A stretch of 51,987 bases of DNA from Caldifarciminota bacterium (GCA_903865935.1 CAIPLT010000088.1:1-51987); one strand, 5' to 3'. Shown: positions 10,153 to 19,096, counted from the first letter of the stretch. Numbers and translations: made by a program. Notes: generated by a model not told the origin, from the sequence alone.

Positions 10153-10999
10153 AAGGTCAGAAGAAATAGACCGAATCATCAAACAAGCATTAAAAGAGGA
10201 TATCGGAAAAGGTGATATCACAACCAGACTCACCGTCCCTGTTAATATTAAAGCTGAGGCTCGAATTATTGCCAAGGAGAAAGGTATTCTTGCGGGTAGT
10301 TCAATTGTTATAATGATATTTAGCACCCTTGACCCAAAGATTAGGATAAACTTCAAAATTAAAGAAGGGGCACGATTTAACAAAGGTGCGGTCATCGCTG
10401 AAATATATGGTAATGTCCGAGTTTTACTTACAGGTGAAAGGACTGCGCTCAATTTTTTGTGCCGATTATCTGGTATTGCAACCCTAACCAGAAAATTTGT
10501 CGATAGAGTTTCGCATACAAAAGCAAAAATATTGGATACACGAAAAACTACTCCAAATCTGAGAATCCTGGAGAAATATGCGGTAAGAATCGGTGGCGGA
10601 ATAAATCACCGTTTCGGGTTATATGATATGATACTGATAAAAGATAATCACATTGAAGCAGCGGGCAGTATTACTAATGCGGTTAGATTCGCTCAAGCTG
10701 GAAATAATTCTGAATTACCAATTGAGGTAGAAACCAAAAATTTGTCTGAAGTCAAAGAGGCGATAAAATTAAAAATACCGGTGATTATGCTGGATAATAT
10801 GAATCTTAATCAAATACGTAAAGCAGTAAAACTCGGTAGAGGTAAAGTCAAATTCGAGGTTTCCGGTGGAGTAAACTTAAAATATGTTAAGAAAATTGTT
10901 GAAACCGGAATCGACTATATATCAGTTGGTGCTTTAACTCACTCCGCACCAATTGTTGATATGTCAATGAAAATCACTGATAATAAATTGTCAAGATAA
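10130..10999 (+). CDS. nadC: Nicotinate-nucleotide pyrophosphorylase (quinolinate phosphoribosyltransferase)
   Basis: 289 residues. Converts quinolinate plus PRPP to nicotinate mononucleotide, CO2 and pyrophosphate in de novo NAD synthesis. Active-site landmarks are intact: EDIGKGDITT near the N terminus, DTRKTTPNLR (136-145) with the catalytic Lys, GGGINHRFGLYDMILIKDNH (155-174), EVETKNLSE, and VSGGVN near the C terminus. It overlaps the DUF503 gene by 23 bases and closes the rimP-nusA-infB operon. nadA and nadB are not in the window. Confidence 0.96.
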   Translation: MRQNPFIKRSEEIDRIIKQALKEDIGKGDITTRLTVPVNIKAEARIIAKEKGILAGSSIVIMIFSTLDPKIRINFKIKEGARFNKGAVIAEIYGNVRVLLTGERTALNFLCRLSGIATLTRKFVDRVSHTKAKILDTRKTTPNLRILEKYAVRIGGGINHRFGLYDMILIKDNHIEAAGSITNAVRFAQAGNNSELPIEVETKNLSEVKEAIKLKIPVIMLDNMNLNQIRKAVKLGRGKVKFEVSGGVNLKYVKKIVETGIDYISVGALTHSAPIVDMSMKITDNKLSR

Positions 11000-11049
11000 A
11001 AGTGTAACTGTCTGATATTACAGTAGAGATTATCGTTACAAATAAGTAC

Positions 11050-12462
11050 TTACAGTTTTTCGAGTATTTTATCTTTTATTTTTTGAGGGGTAAGTTTTCC
11101 GTGGGTCTTTTGTAAAACAGCACCGATTAGAAAACTTATTACACTAGTTTTCCCAGACTTGTACTTGGCGACGATATCTGCATTTTCGGTTAATACTTCA
11201 TCAATTGATTTAATAAGCAAAGAATCGTCATTGGATAAAAACAGCCCTTTTTCGTTCACTATTTCGGTCGCAGTTTTATTGGTTAATACCATATCAGTAA
11301 ATATTTCTTTTGCAACTGTGCCCGTAATTTTCTGTGCGCGAAGTAAATTAAGCAGGTTAGCTAATTCTTTAGGGATTATATTAAATTCATTAATCGATAT
11401 TGACTTATCATTCAATACCGCTTTGACTTCAGTGACCAGCCAATTAGCGACAAGTTTTGCATCATCACACAATTTAATTGTTTCAACAAAGTAATCAGCA
11501 AATTCCTTAGTTTCTAAAATAATATTTACGATATTTTCTGATAAATTATATTTTTCTTTCAGAATTTTCTTTCTTTGCCATGGCAGTAATGGTAATGTAT
11601 TTTTAATATTATCAATGTTTTCTCGATTTAATACCAGTACCGGTAAATCAGGTTCAGGAAAGTAGCGGTAATCTTCACTTTCTTCTTTTCCGCGCATCGT
11701 TCCAGCAACTCGATTTTGCTCGTCCCAAAATAGAGTTTCCTGAACTATTACACCACCGGTATCTAAAATTTTGGACTGACGATTTATTTCAAACTCCAAA
11801 GCCTGATGAACACTATTTAAAGAATTGAGATTTTTTAGTTCGGTCCTTACCCCAAATTGTTTTTGACCAATCGGTCGTAATGAAATATTTGGTTCGCACC
11901 GGAAATGGGCTTTTTCCATTTCACAATCGGAAACATCGAGATAACGCATTATCTGCCGAAGTGTTTGTAGATATTTGACCGCCTGGTCTGGACTTCTGAT
12001 TTCTGGTTCAGTTACTATTTCAATTAAGGGTACACCGCAGCGGTTGAAATCAATTAAGGATTCGGTTGGGGAATGAATTGATTTTCCCGAATCTTCCTCA
12101 AGGTGAATTCTGCGTATTGAGATTTTTAAACCGTCGATTTCGACAAAACCATTAATCGCAAGCGGTTCTTTATATTGAGTTATCTGATAACCTTTGGGTA
12201 AATCGGGATAAAAATAATGCTTACGGGCAAAACTGCTTTTTTCTGAGATTTGACAATTAAGTGCTAAACCTGCTTTTATCGCTAAATCAACTGCGTGCTG
12301 ATTCATGGTTGGTAAAACACCGGGTAATCCACTACAAATCGGGCAGATATTTGTATTAGGCTGTCCGCCGAATTCAGCTGGACATGCACAAAATAGTTTT
12401 GTTCTGGTTTTTAACTGGACATGGACTTCAAGCCCAATTATTACTTCGTACTTGCTATTCAT
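11050..12462 (-). CDS. gatB: Asp-tRNA(Asn)/Glu-tRNA(Gln) amidotransferase subunit B
   Basis: 470 residues from the ATG at 12462; the frame stays open further upstream, but MNSKYEVIIGLEVHVQLKT is the canonical GatB start and lies exactly at the gatA stop (ATGAATAG, 8-base overlap). GatB holds the kinase-like domain that activates mischarged tRNA, and its YqeY-like tail (about 320-470) binds tRNA. Signatures LPKGYQITQYKEPLA, HLEEDSGKS, DFNRCGVPLIEIV and TEPEIRSPDQA are present. It is the last gene of the gatCAB set and converges on nadC, leaving only 50 bases between the stops. Confidence 0.97.
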   Translation of the reverse strand: MNSKYEVIIGLEVHVQLKTRTKLFCACPAEFGGQPNTNICPICSGLPGVLPTMNQHAVDLAIKAGLALNCQISEKSSFARKHYFYPDLPKGYQITQYKEPLAINGFVEIDGLKISIRRIHLEEDSGKSIHSPTESLIDFNRCGVPLIEIVTEPEIRSPDQAVKYLQTLRQIMRYLDVSDCEMEKAHFRCEPNISLRPIGQKQFGVRTELKNLNSLNSVHQALEFEINRQSKILDTGGVIVQETLFWDEQNRVAGTMRGKEESEDYRYFPEPDLPVLVLNRENIDNIKNTLPLLPWQRKKILKEKYNLSENIVNIILETKEFADYFVETIKLCDDAKLVANWLVTEVKAVLNDKSISINEFNIIPKELANLLNLLRAQKITGTVAKEIFTDMVLTNKTATEIVNEKGLFLSNDDSLLIKSIDEVLTENADIVAKYKSGKTSVISFLIGAVLQKTHGKLTPQKIKDKILEKL

Positions 12463-13894
12463 TAATTTCTTCAATCGCTTTAGCGGTATTAAGAATTTGT
12501 TCTTCTCCCAAAGCTGGACCAGTGATCTGAATACCAACCGGAAAGTTATCAATAGTCAGCGGTGCAGGTACCGATATCGCAGTTATGCCGGCAAGGTTTG
12601 CTGGTGTAGTGAAAATATCTCCAAGATACATTGCCAGAGGGTCTGATATTTGTTCACCTAATTTAAACGGTAAAACCGGTGTTGTGGGAGTAATGATAAC
12701 ATCGCAGTCTTTAAATGCCTGGTCAAAATCCTGTTTTATTAAATTACGTACTTTTTGCGCTGTTCCATAGTATTCATCATAGTAGCCTTTGGATAAACCA
12801 TAAGTTCCGATGAGTATACGTCTTTTCACTTCGGTATTAAAACCTTCATCTCTGGTCTGAGCATAAAGGTCTTTTAACTCCGAGCTCGAGACCCGCAGTC
12901 CATATTTTACTCCATCATAACGGGCAAGATTTGATGATGCTTCAGCCATACAAATCAAATAATAAGTCGCAACAGCATATTTAGTATTTGGTAAAGAAAC
13001 CTCTTTTACATTGCGACATCGCTTACGCAGATTATTAATCGTATCTTCAATCACTTTGGCAATCCGTCCATCCAAACCTTCCGCGAAGACTTCTTTTGGT
13101 ATCCCGATGGTATATTTTTTTATCGCATTGGAATCGACTGAGATATTTTTTACGGGTGTGTTAATTGTTGTTGCATCCATTTCGTCATAACCGGCAATTG
13201 CATTAAAAATAATTGCTGTATCTTCGGCTGTTTTCCCCAATGCACCGACACAATCCAAGGATGAAGCAAAAGCAACAAGACCATAACGGGATACTCGACC
13301 ATAAGTCGGTTTTAATCCTGCGACACCACAAAATGCAGCCGGATGTCTTACTGAACCTCCGGTATCGCTGCCTAATGCACCAATCGCTCCTGAGTATTTG
13401 ACGACCGCTGCTGAACCACCACTTGAACCTCCTGGTACGTATCGATTATCAATCGGGTTTGAAGTCGGACCGAAATAAGATGTTTCAGTAGACGAACCCA
13501 TCGCGAACTCATCAAGATTAGTTTTACCAATAATGATTGCACCGGCAACTTTTAGTTTTGCAACCGCAGTTGCATCATAGGGACTGATAAAATTTGCTAA
13601 AATCTTTGAACCGCAGGTTGTTAATTTATCTTTAACACAAATATTATCTTTAACCGCAATCGGGATACCGGATAAAGGTTTTAATTGTTCAAAATTTTTT
13701 ATCGTTTTGTCAAGATCAACAGCTTGATTTATCGCATCTTCTTCGAATATTGAGATATAACCATTAATTTTTTGGTCTTCAGATTTAACGCGCTTGATAA
13801 CTGAAAATATTATATCTGAAAACTTAATTTCCCGATTTTTTATTTTGTTATGTAAGACGGAAATTGTTAAATCACAGAGGTCGGGATTGATCAT
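12455..13894 (-). CDS. gatA: Asp-tRNA(Asn)/Glu-tRNA(Gln) amidotransferase subunit A
   Basis: 479 residues; the glutaminase/amidase subunit that releases ammonia for tRNA amidation. The amidase-signature triad is intact: Lys82 in AVKDN, Ser157 in GGSSGGS and nucleophile Ser181 in SDTGGSVR. The signature continues with GLKPTYGRVSRYG. It overlaps gatC by 4 bases (ATGA) and gatB by 8 bases (ATGAATAG). Presence of GatCAB suggests that Gln-tRNA and/or Asn-tRNA are made by the indirect route. Confidence 0.98.
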   Translation of the reverse strand: MINPDLCDLTISVLHNKIKNREIKFSDIIFSVIKRVKSEDQKINGYISIFEEDAINQAVDLDKTIKNFEQLKPLSGIPIAVKDNICVKDKLTTCGSKILANFISPYDATAVAKLKVAGAIIIGKTNLDEFAMGSSTETSYFGPTSNPIDNRYVPGGSSGGSAAVVKYSGAIGALGSDTGGSVRHPAAFCGVAGLKPTYGRVSRYGLVAFASSLDCVGALGKTAEDTAIIFNAIAGYDEMDATTINTPVKNISVDSNAIKKYTIGIPKEVFAEGLDGRIAKVIEDTINNLRKRCRNVKEVSLPNTKYAVATYYLICMAEASSNLARYDGVKYGLRVSSSELKDLYAQTRDEGFNTEVKRRILIGTYGLSKGYYDEYYGTAQKVRNLIKQDFDQAFKDCDVIITPTTPVLPFKLGEQISDPLAMYLGDIFTTPANLAGITAISVPAPLTIDNFPVGIQITGPALGEEQILNTAKAIEEINE

Positions 13895-14166
13895 TCTAAA
13901 ACTGCTGGAACAAAGATATAGTTAAATTTCTTATATGACAAATACTCAACAAGGCATTTGGTCGGTCGAATTTCATCATATCGGAGAGGTAAAACAATTG
14001 ATACCGCATGAGTCATGGGCGTGACATCATATAAATTAAGGTGTTTAATTTGTTGGAAATAACTTATTATTTTTTCTATTTCACCAGTTAATCTTGAAGA
14101 TTCTTCTAAAGTTAGCCCAAGCTTGGCAAGTTTGGCAACTTTTTCTAAATCAATTTGTGTCAGCAT
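13891..14166 (-). CDS. gatC: Asp-tRNA(Asn)/Glu-tRNA(Gln) amidotransferase subunit C
   Basis: 91 residues, normal for the small clamp subunit that wraps GatA and GatB together. Start LTQIDLEKVAKLAKLGLT and the middle IEKIISYFQQIKHLNLYDV-TPM match the family, as does LRYDEIRP; the C-terminal 15 residues are less typical. Its TGA lies inside the gatA ATG (ATGA). Located 13 bases downstream of the DUF5665 gene in the same operon. Confidence 0.92.
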   Translation of the reverse strand: MLTQIDLEKVAKLAKLGLTLEESSRLTGEIEKIISYFQQIKHLNLYDVTPMTHAVSIVLPLRYDEIRPTKCLVEYLSYKKFNYIFVPAVLE

Positions 14167-14179
14167 GGTATTTTATTGA

Positions 14180-14482
14180 TTAATGAAACGACTGACGCTG
14201 AGCTTCAATAAAATCAAGCACTTTTGAAATATATTCACCGATAACCGGAACCGAAACTGCGCGTCGTAGCACCAAGATAACAATTGCGGTCAGAATTGTA
14301 AATCCAATGGCAAATCCTAAGCCACGCCCGATACCGGCGAGCAGATTGAGAAAAAATATTTTAGACGGGCTTTTTAAGAACGCAATAAAATCACCCAGTC
14401 CCCAAAAATCAAACTTCTTAAATAATTCAGGGTGTTCTAAATTTTCAGGAGACGGTTTTATTTCTTCTTTTTTTTCTGCCAT
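14180..14482 (-). CDS. DUF5665-like small membrane protein
   Basis: 100 residues. A charged N terminus (about 1-35) is followed by FLNLLAGIGRGLGFAIGFTI and LTAIVILVLRRAVSVPVIG, one or two membrane-spanning segments between about 40 and 75, and an amphipathic C-terminal helix. The GIGRGLGFAIGFT block resembles DUF5665 proteins, whose function is unknown. Its ATG overlaps the TAA of the HD-domain gene by one base and gatC follows after 13 bases, so it is co-transcribed with both. Confidence 0.75.
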   Translation of the reverse strand: MAEKKEEIKPSPENLEHPELFKKFDFWGLGDFIAFLKSPSKIFFLNLLAGIGRGLGFAIGFTILTAIVILVLRRAVSVPVIGEYISKVLDFIEAQRQSFH

Positions 14483-15141
14483 TAAATTAGACGGGTGTTA
14501 TTGATTACCAACTCAAATTTGCATTTTAGAAAATCAGCGGCCCGTCGTGATATGATCATGCGTGACAAAAAAATCTCAAAATAATCCATAACCGGTGCGA
14601 TGGTTGTATCAATCGTCAGGTCAAATGTTATTTTTTTCTCATGCCGATTAATGGTCAGCCCGGATTTTTTTACGGCAAAGTTTACCCGGTCGTGTATATC
14701 AAACTTAATAAATTCTGGGTTGCGTACGCGACTTTGGTGCACATCAGATTTATCGGCTAAAATTAATGCCGCAGAAATTTCTGAAACCGGACTGCCATTT
14801 TCCTCGTGATGATTACCCAATGCTGATATTATCTCGGCGATATCTTCGGGCGACATTTGCAGCCGATGCAAAATATCTTTGGCAATTAAAGCGCTTATTT
14901 GTTCATGACGCTCCCGTGATACGACATTTCCGATATCGTGCAGATAACCGGCAATTGCTGCCATCTCGCACATTCGTTCATTAAATCCCAATTCAATAAG
15001 AATATTACGCGCATTTTTAGCGATAAGCCGTGCATGTCTTGAGCCATGTTCAGTATAACCAATAACCTCTAAATATCGGTCAGCCTGAGCGATATAGGCA
15101 GTTACTTCAGGGTCTTTTTTTAATTCATTTAGTGTTAACAT
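14482..15141 (-). CDS. HD-domain metal-dependent phosphohydrolase
   Basis: 219 residues. All HD-superfamily metal ligands are visible: His36 in HGSRHARLIAKNA, the His68-Asp69 doublet in YLHDIGN, His79 in RERHEQIS, the His-His pair at 111-112 and Asp130 in ADKSD. Such proteins hydrolyse phosphate esters of nucleotides or cyclic nucleotides; the substrate cannot be read from sequence. It is the first gene of the leftward HD-DUF5665-gatCAB unit. A TTGACG-N17-TATAAT promoter ends 8 bases before the ATG and no Shine-Dalgarno is present, so the mRNA is probably leaderless. Confidence 0.88.
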   Translation of the reverse strand: MLTLNELKKDPEVTAYIAQADRYLEVIGYTEHGSRHARLIAKNARNILIELGFNERMCEMAAIAGYLHDIGNVVSRERHEQISALIAKDILHRLQMSPEDIAEIISALGNHHEENGSPVSEISAALILADKSDVHQSRVRNPEFIKFDIHDRVNFAVKKSGLTINRHEKKITFDLTIDTTIAPVMDYFEIFLSRMIISRRAADFLKCKFELVINNTRLI

Positions 15142-15149
15142 AATTAAGC

Positions 15150-15178
15150 ATTATAAGTCTGGTTTTATTATTCGTCAA
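15150..15178 (-). promoter_or_regulatory. Promoter of HD-gatCAB operon
   Basis: Read leftward: TTGACG (15178-15173), 17-base spacer, perfect TATAAT (15155-15150). The HD-gene ATG begins 9 bases beyond the -10, which predicts a transcript starting at or within a base or two of the start codon. Confidence 0.75.
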
Positions 15179-15180
15179 TA

Positions 15181-15208
15181 TTGACATCAGTCATAAATTC
15201 AGTAAAAA
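15181..15208 (+). promoter_or_regulatory. Promoter of TGS GTPase gene
   Basis: TTGACA (15181-15186), 16-base spacer and a weaker -10, TAAAAA (15203-15208). The ATG at 15215 is 7 bases past the -10, again predicting a leaderless mRNA. Its -35 box is only two bases from the -35 of the divergent promoter, so the two may compete. Confidence 0.5.
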
Positions 15209-15214
15209 TAGAGT

Positions 15215-16240
15215 ATGCCGGCAAATTTAACACCTCAGTATCTTGGAGCGGATAAACGTTTTCGGGAAGCGAAAACATCCGAAGAGAAAATCGTTTGTTT
15301 ACAAGAGATGATGGCTCTGATTCCAAAGCATAAAGGAACTGAGAAAATGCGGGCAGATATAAAAACACGACTTTCCAAACTTCTCAAAATGAAAGGTCAG
15401 AAATCCCAAACCCGGCATTCGACCTGGTATCATTTTGAAAAACAGGGGGCAGGGCAGGTAGCGGTCTTTGGCGCACCCAATGTTGGTAAATCATCAATTG
15501 TTAAAATATTAACTAATGCGCAAACCGAAATCGCCCCGTATCCTTTCACGACCACATCGCCGATTGCCGGGATGTTGATATATGAAGACGTTCAGATTCA
15601 GCTCATTGATACACCTCCTTTGGCCGAAGATAGTCCTCCGTGGTTTTTTCATATCATACGAACTGCGGATTCATCGGTGTGGGTCATTGACGCCAGCTCG
15701 GATGATTTGTTAGAAACAACCGAAATTTGTATCAAGCGGTTAAAAGAGGCAAATCTATATCCTGGGTCAATAGATATGCATAGCAATCTTCAGAATGAAA
15801 ATCACTCATTAGAGCCAATGATAAATGACAAGGAGCGGGAAGAGATTGTAGTTAAGCCAATTTATATTGTTGCTAATAAATCGGATGAACCAAATGCCTT
15901 ATTGGGTTTGGAAATAATAAAAGAATTAGTGCCAGATATGCCAATAATTCAGGTTTCAACTAAAAACGGAAATGGGTTGGAAGAATTAAAGCGCAGGATT
16001 TTTGATAGTTTAGAGATTCTTCGGGTATACACCAAACCGAAAGGTAAACAACCTGATTTAACCGACCCGGTTATCTTGAAGCGGGGCAGTACTGTGTTTG
16101 ATGCAGCAAAAACTCTGCATAAAGATTTCGCAGCTAAACTGAAATACGCTCGGCTTTGGGATAACGAAAAATTTAGCGGTCAAATGGTTGAACGAAGCCA
16201 TATCCTAAAAGATAAAGATATTATTGAGTTTCACGTATAA
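15215..16240 (+). CDS. DRG/Obg-like GTPase with C-terminal TGS domain
   Basis: 341 residues. N-terminal helical region (1-80) of the kind found in DRG proteins, then the G domain: GAPNVGKSS (P-loop, 86-94), the switch-I segment YPFTTTSPIAGM, DTPP (132-135) in place of the usual DTPG, and NKSD for guanine recognition at about 221-224. A TGS domain (about 270-341, ending KDKDIIEFHV) closes the protein. This resembles the archaeal/eukaryotic DRG branch more than bacterial Obg, which has an N-terminal glycine-rich domain that is missing here. A ribosome-associated role is likely by family. Starts 73 bases from the divergent HD gene. Confidence 0.82.
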   Translation: MPANLTPQYLGADKRFREAKTSEEKIVCLQEMMALIPKHKGTEKMRADIKTRLSKLLKMKGQKSQTRHSTWYHFEKQGAGQVAVFGAPNVGKSSIVKILTNAQTEIAPYPFTTTSPIAGMLIYEDVQIQLIDTPPLAEDSPPWFFHIIRTADSSVWVIDASSDDLLETTEICIKRLKEANLYPGSIDMHSNLQNENHSLEPMINDKEREEIVVKPIYIVANKSDEPNALLGLEIIKELVPDMPIIQVSTKNGNGLEELKRRIFDSLEILRVYTKPKGKQPDLTDPVILKRGSTVFDAAKTLHKDFAAKLKYARLWDNEKFSGQMVERSHILKDKDIIEFHV

Positions 16241-16274
16241 CTGTAATAATTCAAAATCAAGCAAATATGTCATC

Positions 16275-16302
16275 TTGACTTTATAAATAAGACAGTTATT
16301 AT
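16275..16302 (+). promoter_or_regulatory. Promoter of secreted FlgD-tail protein gene
   Basis: TTGACT (16275-16280), 16-base spacer, TATTAT (16297-16302), followed by a GGGAGGTG ribosome site just before the ATG at 16336. Confidence 0.6.
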
Positions 16303-16335
16303 TAATTTAAATAACTCATTGTTGGGAGGTGAAAT

Positions 16336-17367
16336 ATGTTTAAAACACTAGTGATTTCTTTGTTATGTCTTTTTATTTCAGTTAGTTTTGGTGCGGGAAA
16401 TAGAGCGAACAAATATTTTACTATGCTACACAAGGGGATTTCGCAAATCATTTTAAACGAGCGTTCATTACAGCCCGACCAGGGTGAGTGGCTTACTTTG
16501 AGAGCGATTTCAAATGATGGTCAATATATTGATACAATTGACCAAACACATGCAATCTTTGATAGTTCGAGTTTTGGACTGGATGCGGATACCTGCTGGA
16601 TTGACAGCTTAATCATGGATAAGACCTATGATTCTACCAGTGGTTATACTTATATGCTTGATAATTTCTCTGGTTTTCATTATTCCCCCAACCACCGTTT
16701 TCTTTTACAAGCCCAAGGAACGGGTAGTGTTCCTTCATTGACTGATACAATTCGGTCACCGGTTAATGCGGTTCAGGTAATACACCCCCATCTAAACGAC
16801 ACAATTATTAGAGGGGAAAGTTTGGTGATAAATTGGAATCAACAAAATGAAAATAATGTATACATTCAACTAATAGACCAAACAAATAATTATATTCTCT
16901 ATTATCCTTTAGATGATATTGGAACTTTTACGATTCCGGCATACGATATTGATTCACTTGTTTCAGGTCAATTGGCTTTTATGATTGGGAGAATGAATTT
17001 TGCTCTCTCCTTTCCCGGATATCTTTTTCTAACTTTATGCGGCAATATGAATGCTTCGCCTTTGGAATTACAGGATGCACCAGGGATTGAAGAGACCGGA
17101 GGAAATGCAAGAATTGGGAAGGTCAATAACCAATTTGCCACACCTTGCATCTTCTACAGCCAGTCTTGTGCTTCGACATTACAATTAGAAATCTTTGATA
17201 TCACTGGTAAGAAGATACGTGATATTAGAGAACAAGGACAATTAACAGGCACAATATCTTGGGATAAAAAAGACGATGCAGGTAATTCAGTATCTAAAGG
17301 AATTTATGTTTATCGATTACGAACAGCAGATAAAGATTTCTATGGGAAGTTTATAATTTTAAGATAG
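16336..17367 (+). CDS. Secreted protein with FlgD-like C-terminal domain
   Basis: 343 residues. A signal peptide (about 1-19, FKTLVISLLCLFISVSFGAG) is followed by a region I do not recognise (20-255). The C-terminal ~85 residues form a FlgD Ig-like module (LQLEIFDITGKKIRDI, then ISWDKKDDAGNSVSKGIYVY and KFIILR). This tail is common in exported proteins of WOR-3 and related phyla and may act as a sorting domain. It has a strong Shine-Dalgarno (GGGAGGTG) and its own promoter. The next gene, also exported, starts within 90 bases. Confidence 0.75.
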   Translation: MFKTLVISLLCLFISVSFGAGNRANKYFTMLHKGISQIILNERSLQPDQGEWLTLRAISNDGQYIDTIDQTHAIFDSSSFGLDADTCWIDSLIMDKTYDSTSGYTYMLDNFSGFHYSPNHRFLLQAQGTGSVPSLTDTIRSPVNAVQVIHPHLNDTIIRGESLVINWNQQNENNVYIQLIDQTNNYILYYPLDDIGTFTIPAYDIDSLVSGQLAFMIGRMNFALSFPGYLFLTLCGNMNASPLELQDAPGIEETGGNARIGKVNNQFATPCIFYSQSCASTLQLEIFDITGKKIRDIREQGQLTGTISWDKKDDAGNSVSKGIYVYRLRTADKDFYGKFIILR

Positions 17368-17454
17368 CAGAATGAATAGCAAAAATAACCCATACATTCA
17401 GAAAGTATGCCCGAATATTTTACAAATATTTCTAAAGTATATAAGTGCGAGAAG

Positions 17455-18402
17455 ATGACCTTGACGGATAAATTTATCTGTGGAAAAAATCGATCAATAA
17501 TTTTACTATGCTACATACTTTTAATTACATTATCAGGGTGTCTTGATTTCTCCAACGATAATGTTCAAAAGGCAACTTTGGAATTAATCTTGCGGGAAGA
17601 TAGCACATCGTTCTTTTGTCCTGCCTGGGCTCCTTCTGGAAATATACTATATATAATGAGTTCTCCAGATACTACTTTATCCGGTTTGTGGATGTTAAAT
17701 CCAGAAACAAACTTAAAAAGATTGATTAAACAAAACATTGGAGGTCCAATTGCTGTTTCCACTGATGGCAAAATTGCTGGTTTAAGTTATAACTCTCTCA
17801 TTGTTTTTGACACATTAGGCAATATAATTTGGCATAAATACATACCGGGTCAATGTATTACCCAGCTAGCATTTTCATGTAACAACAATGGAATTTATCT
17901 TAGTAAAATAATTGGCGAACGAGTACCGCTTTTGCTTATTTCGCTGGCTGATTCTACTTACGTTGATACTATTCTAAACGACATTCAGTTAGGAAGTTTC
18001 AGAATTACTAAAAACGATTCTGCTGTAATCTATATAAACGAAGCAGAAGAAGGTGGAGAACCCTATCATCTCTTTTATAAATATAACATTGAGTCACAAA
18101 TTCGGTCTTTTATTTTGAAGGAAAAGTATACAGAAGGTTTTGATGTCAATCCAGTTTCTCAAGAATGGCTTGCTATCGGGGACAGAGGAAATGGCTTTTT
18201 GGGGAAAAGAATTCTTTTATACAATATGAACAATGGTGAAAAAAGATTATTTAAAGCTTATCCCTACAAAAAGAGTTACATTTATGTGAACTCTTGGTCA
18301 CCGGATGGAAGCAAAATATTACTGGTTGTAACTCCTTATCTTTCGGGTGACCCAATACGACCACTACCAACAGAGATATGGATTGCAAAAGATTTATTCT
18401 GA
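17455..18402 (+). CDS. Putative lipoprotein with TolB-like beta-propeller repeats
   Basis: 315 residues from this ATG; the frame is open back to an ATG at 17407 (331 residues) and neither start has a good ribosome site. I prefer 17455 because it gives a compact lipoprotein signal, IILLCYILLITLSGC, with lipobox LSGC. The rest contains propeller-type blades such as FFCPAWAPSGNILYIMS and YVNSWSPDGSKILLVV, the WSPDG motif of TolB/WD40-like proteins. Probably membrane-anchored; ligand unknown. It follows the secreted protein at 16336 in the same direction and may share its transcript. Confidence 0.7.
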   Translation: MTLTDKFICGKNRSIILLCYILLITLSGCLDFSNDNVQKATLELILREDSTSFFCPAWAPSGNILYIMSSPDTTLSGLWMLNPETNLKRLIKQNIGGPIAVSTDGKIAGLSYNSLIVFDTLGNIIWHKYIPGQCITQLAFSCNNNGIYLSKIIGERVPLLLISLADSTYVDTILNDIQLGSFRITKNDSAVIYINEAEEGGEPYHLFYKYNIESQIRSFILKEKYTEGFDVNPVSQEWLAIGDRGNGFLGKRILLYNMNNGEKRLFKAYPYKKSYIYVNSWSPDGSKILLVVTPYLSGDPIRPLPTEIWIAKDLF

Positions 18403-18528
18403 CCAAATCAGTAATAATTAGGGATACTTATCGTATTTTGTAAATTAAATATCTATGAGAAATAAAGTTTTGGGAAATAAATAGGGACGGTTCTCTTTTT
18501 AGGTAGTTAATGATGACCATTTTAATTA

Positions 18529-18774
18529 TTAATATTTTACGCCATAGTCCTGATAGTCCTTGATAAGTTCGACAGATCGTGCCCATTTGCAGAGGTCATG
18601 CAATTGAGTAATTCCGATACTGATTCCGTGAACGATTTGGGGATGAATTTCGGGAACTTATACCTGAATGGATAGAGGATTGATTAGCGAAATGACGATG
18701 GAAACACCCCAGTAACCGAATCGGTTAATGAAAGCGATATATGTTTCGATATTAGTGGTCTTAGGTATTGTCAA
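18529..18774 (-). pseudogene. Decayed coding fragment, identity unknown
   Basis: Leftward reading frame of about 81 codons interrupted by one in-frame TAA at 18660-18658. The upper part reads PKTTNIETYIAFINRFGYWG and continues to SLINPLSIQV. After the stop, in the same frame, come HPQIVHGISIGITQLHDLCK and ELIKDYQDYGVKY, ending at 18529. The composition is protein-like, but I recognise no family. It could equally be a chance open stretch. Confidence 0.3.
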
Positions 18775-18855
18775 AGCAACTCTATTATTAAACTACTAAA
18801 CCGACCCCATGACCTACATAAAGACCCATAGAGGGAATGCTACCCTACCCTTTCA

Positions 18856-18883
18856 CCGTTTTCCGTTTACCGCTATCCGCTTC
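18856..18883 (+). repeat. Heptanucleotide tract (CCGYTNN x4)
   Basis: Four consecutive 7-mers CCGTTTT, CCGTTTA, CCGCTAT, CCGCTTC. The same 7-base periodicity recurs in several intergenic leaders and inside coding sequences of the surface-protein array. Confidence 0.7.
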
Positions 18884-19005
18884 AATGAGTTATAGTAAAA
18901 CTCCGCTTGATTTTTGTGCAACTTTTAAGTATACATTATTATAACCACAGAAAAACCCCGCTCTTGCACGCAAGGGCAGAGTAAACACGGATAAAACGTA
19001 ATAAA

Positions 19006-19096
19006 TGTCATTGCGAAGAAACGAATGTGACTGAAGCAATCTCCTATTTTACATAGCTTGAGATTGCCACGCCCGCTTCGCAGGCTCGCAATGACA
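19006..19096. repeat. Palindromic dispersed repeat
   Basis: Long imperfect stem-loop: outer arms TGTCATTGCGA (19006-19016) and TCGCAATGACA (19086-19096), inner arms GCAATCTC (19036-19043) and GAGATTGC (19060-19067). Elements with this arm sequence are common non-coding repeats in many bacterial genomes. No coding potential. Confidence 0.75.
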
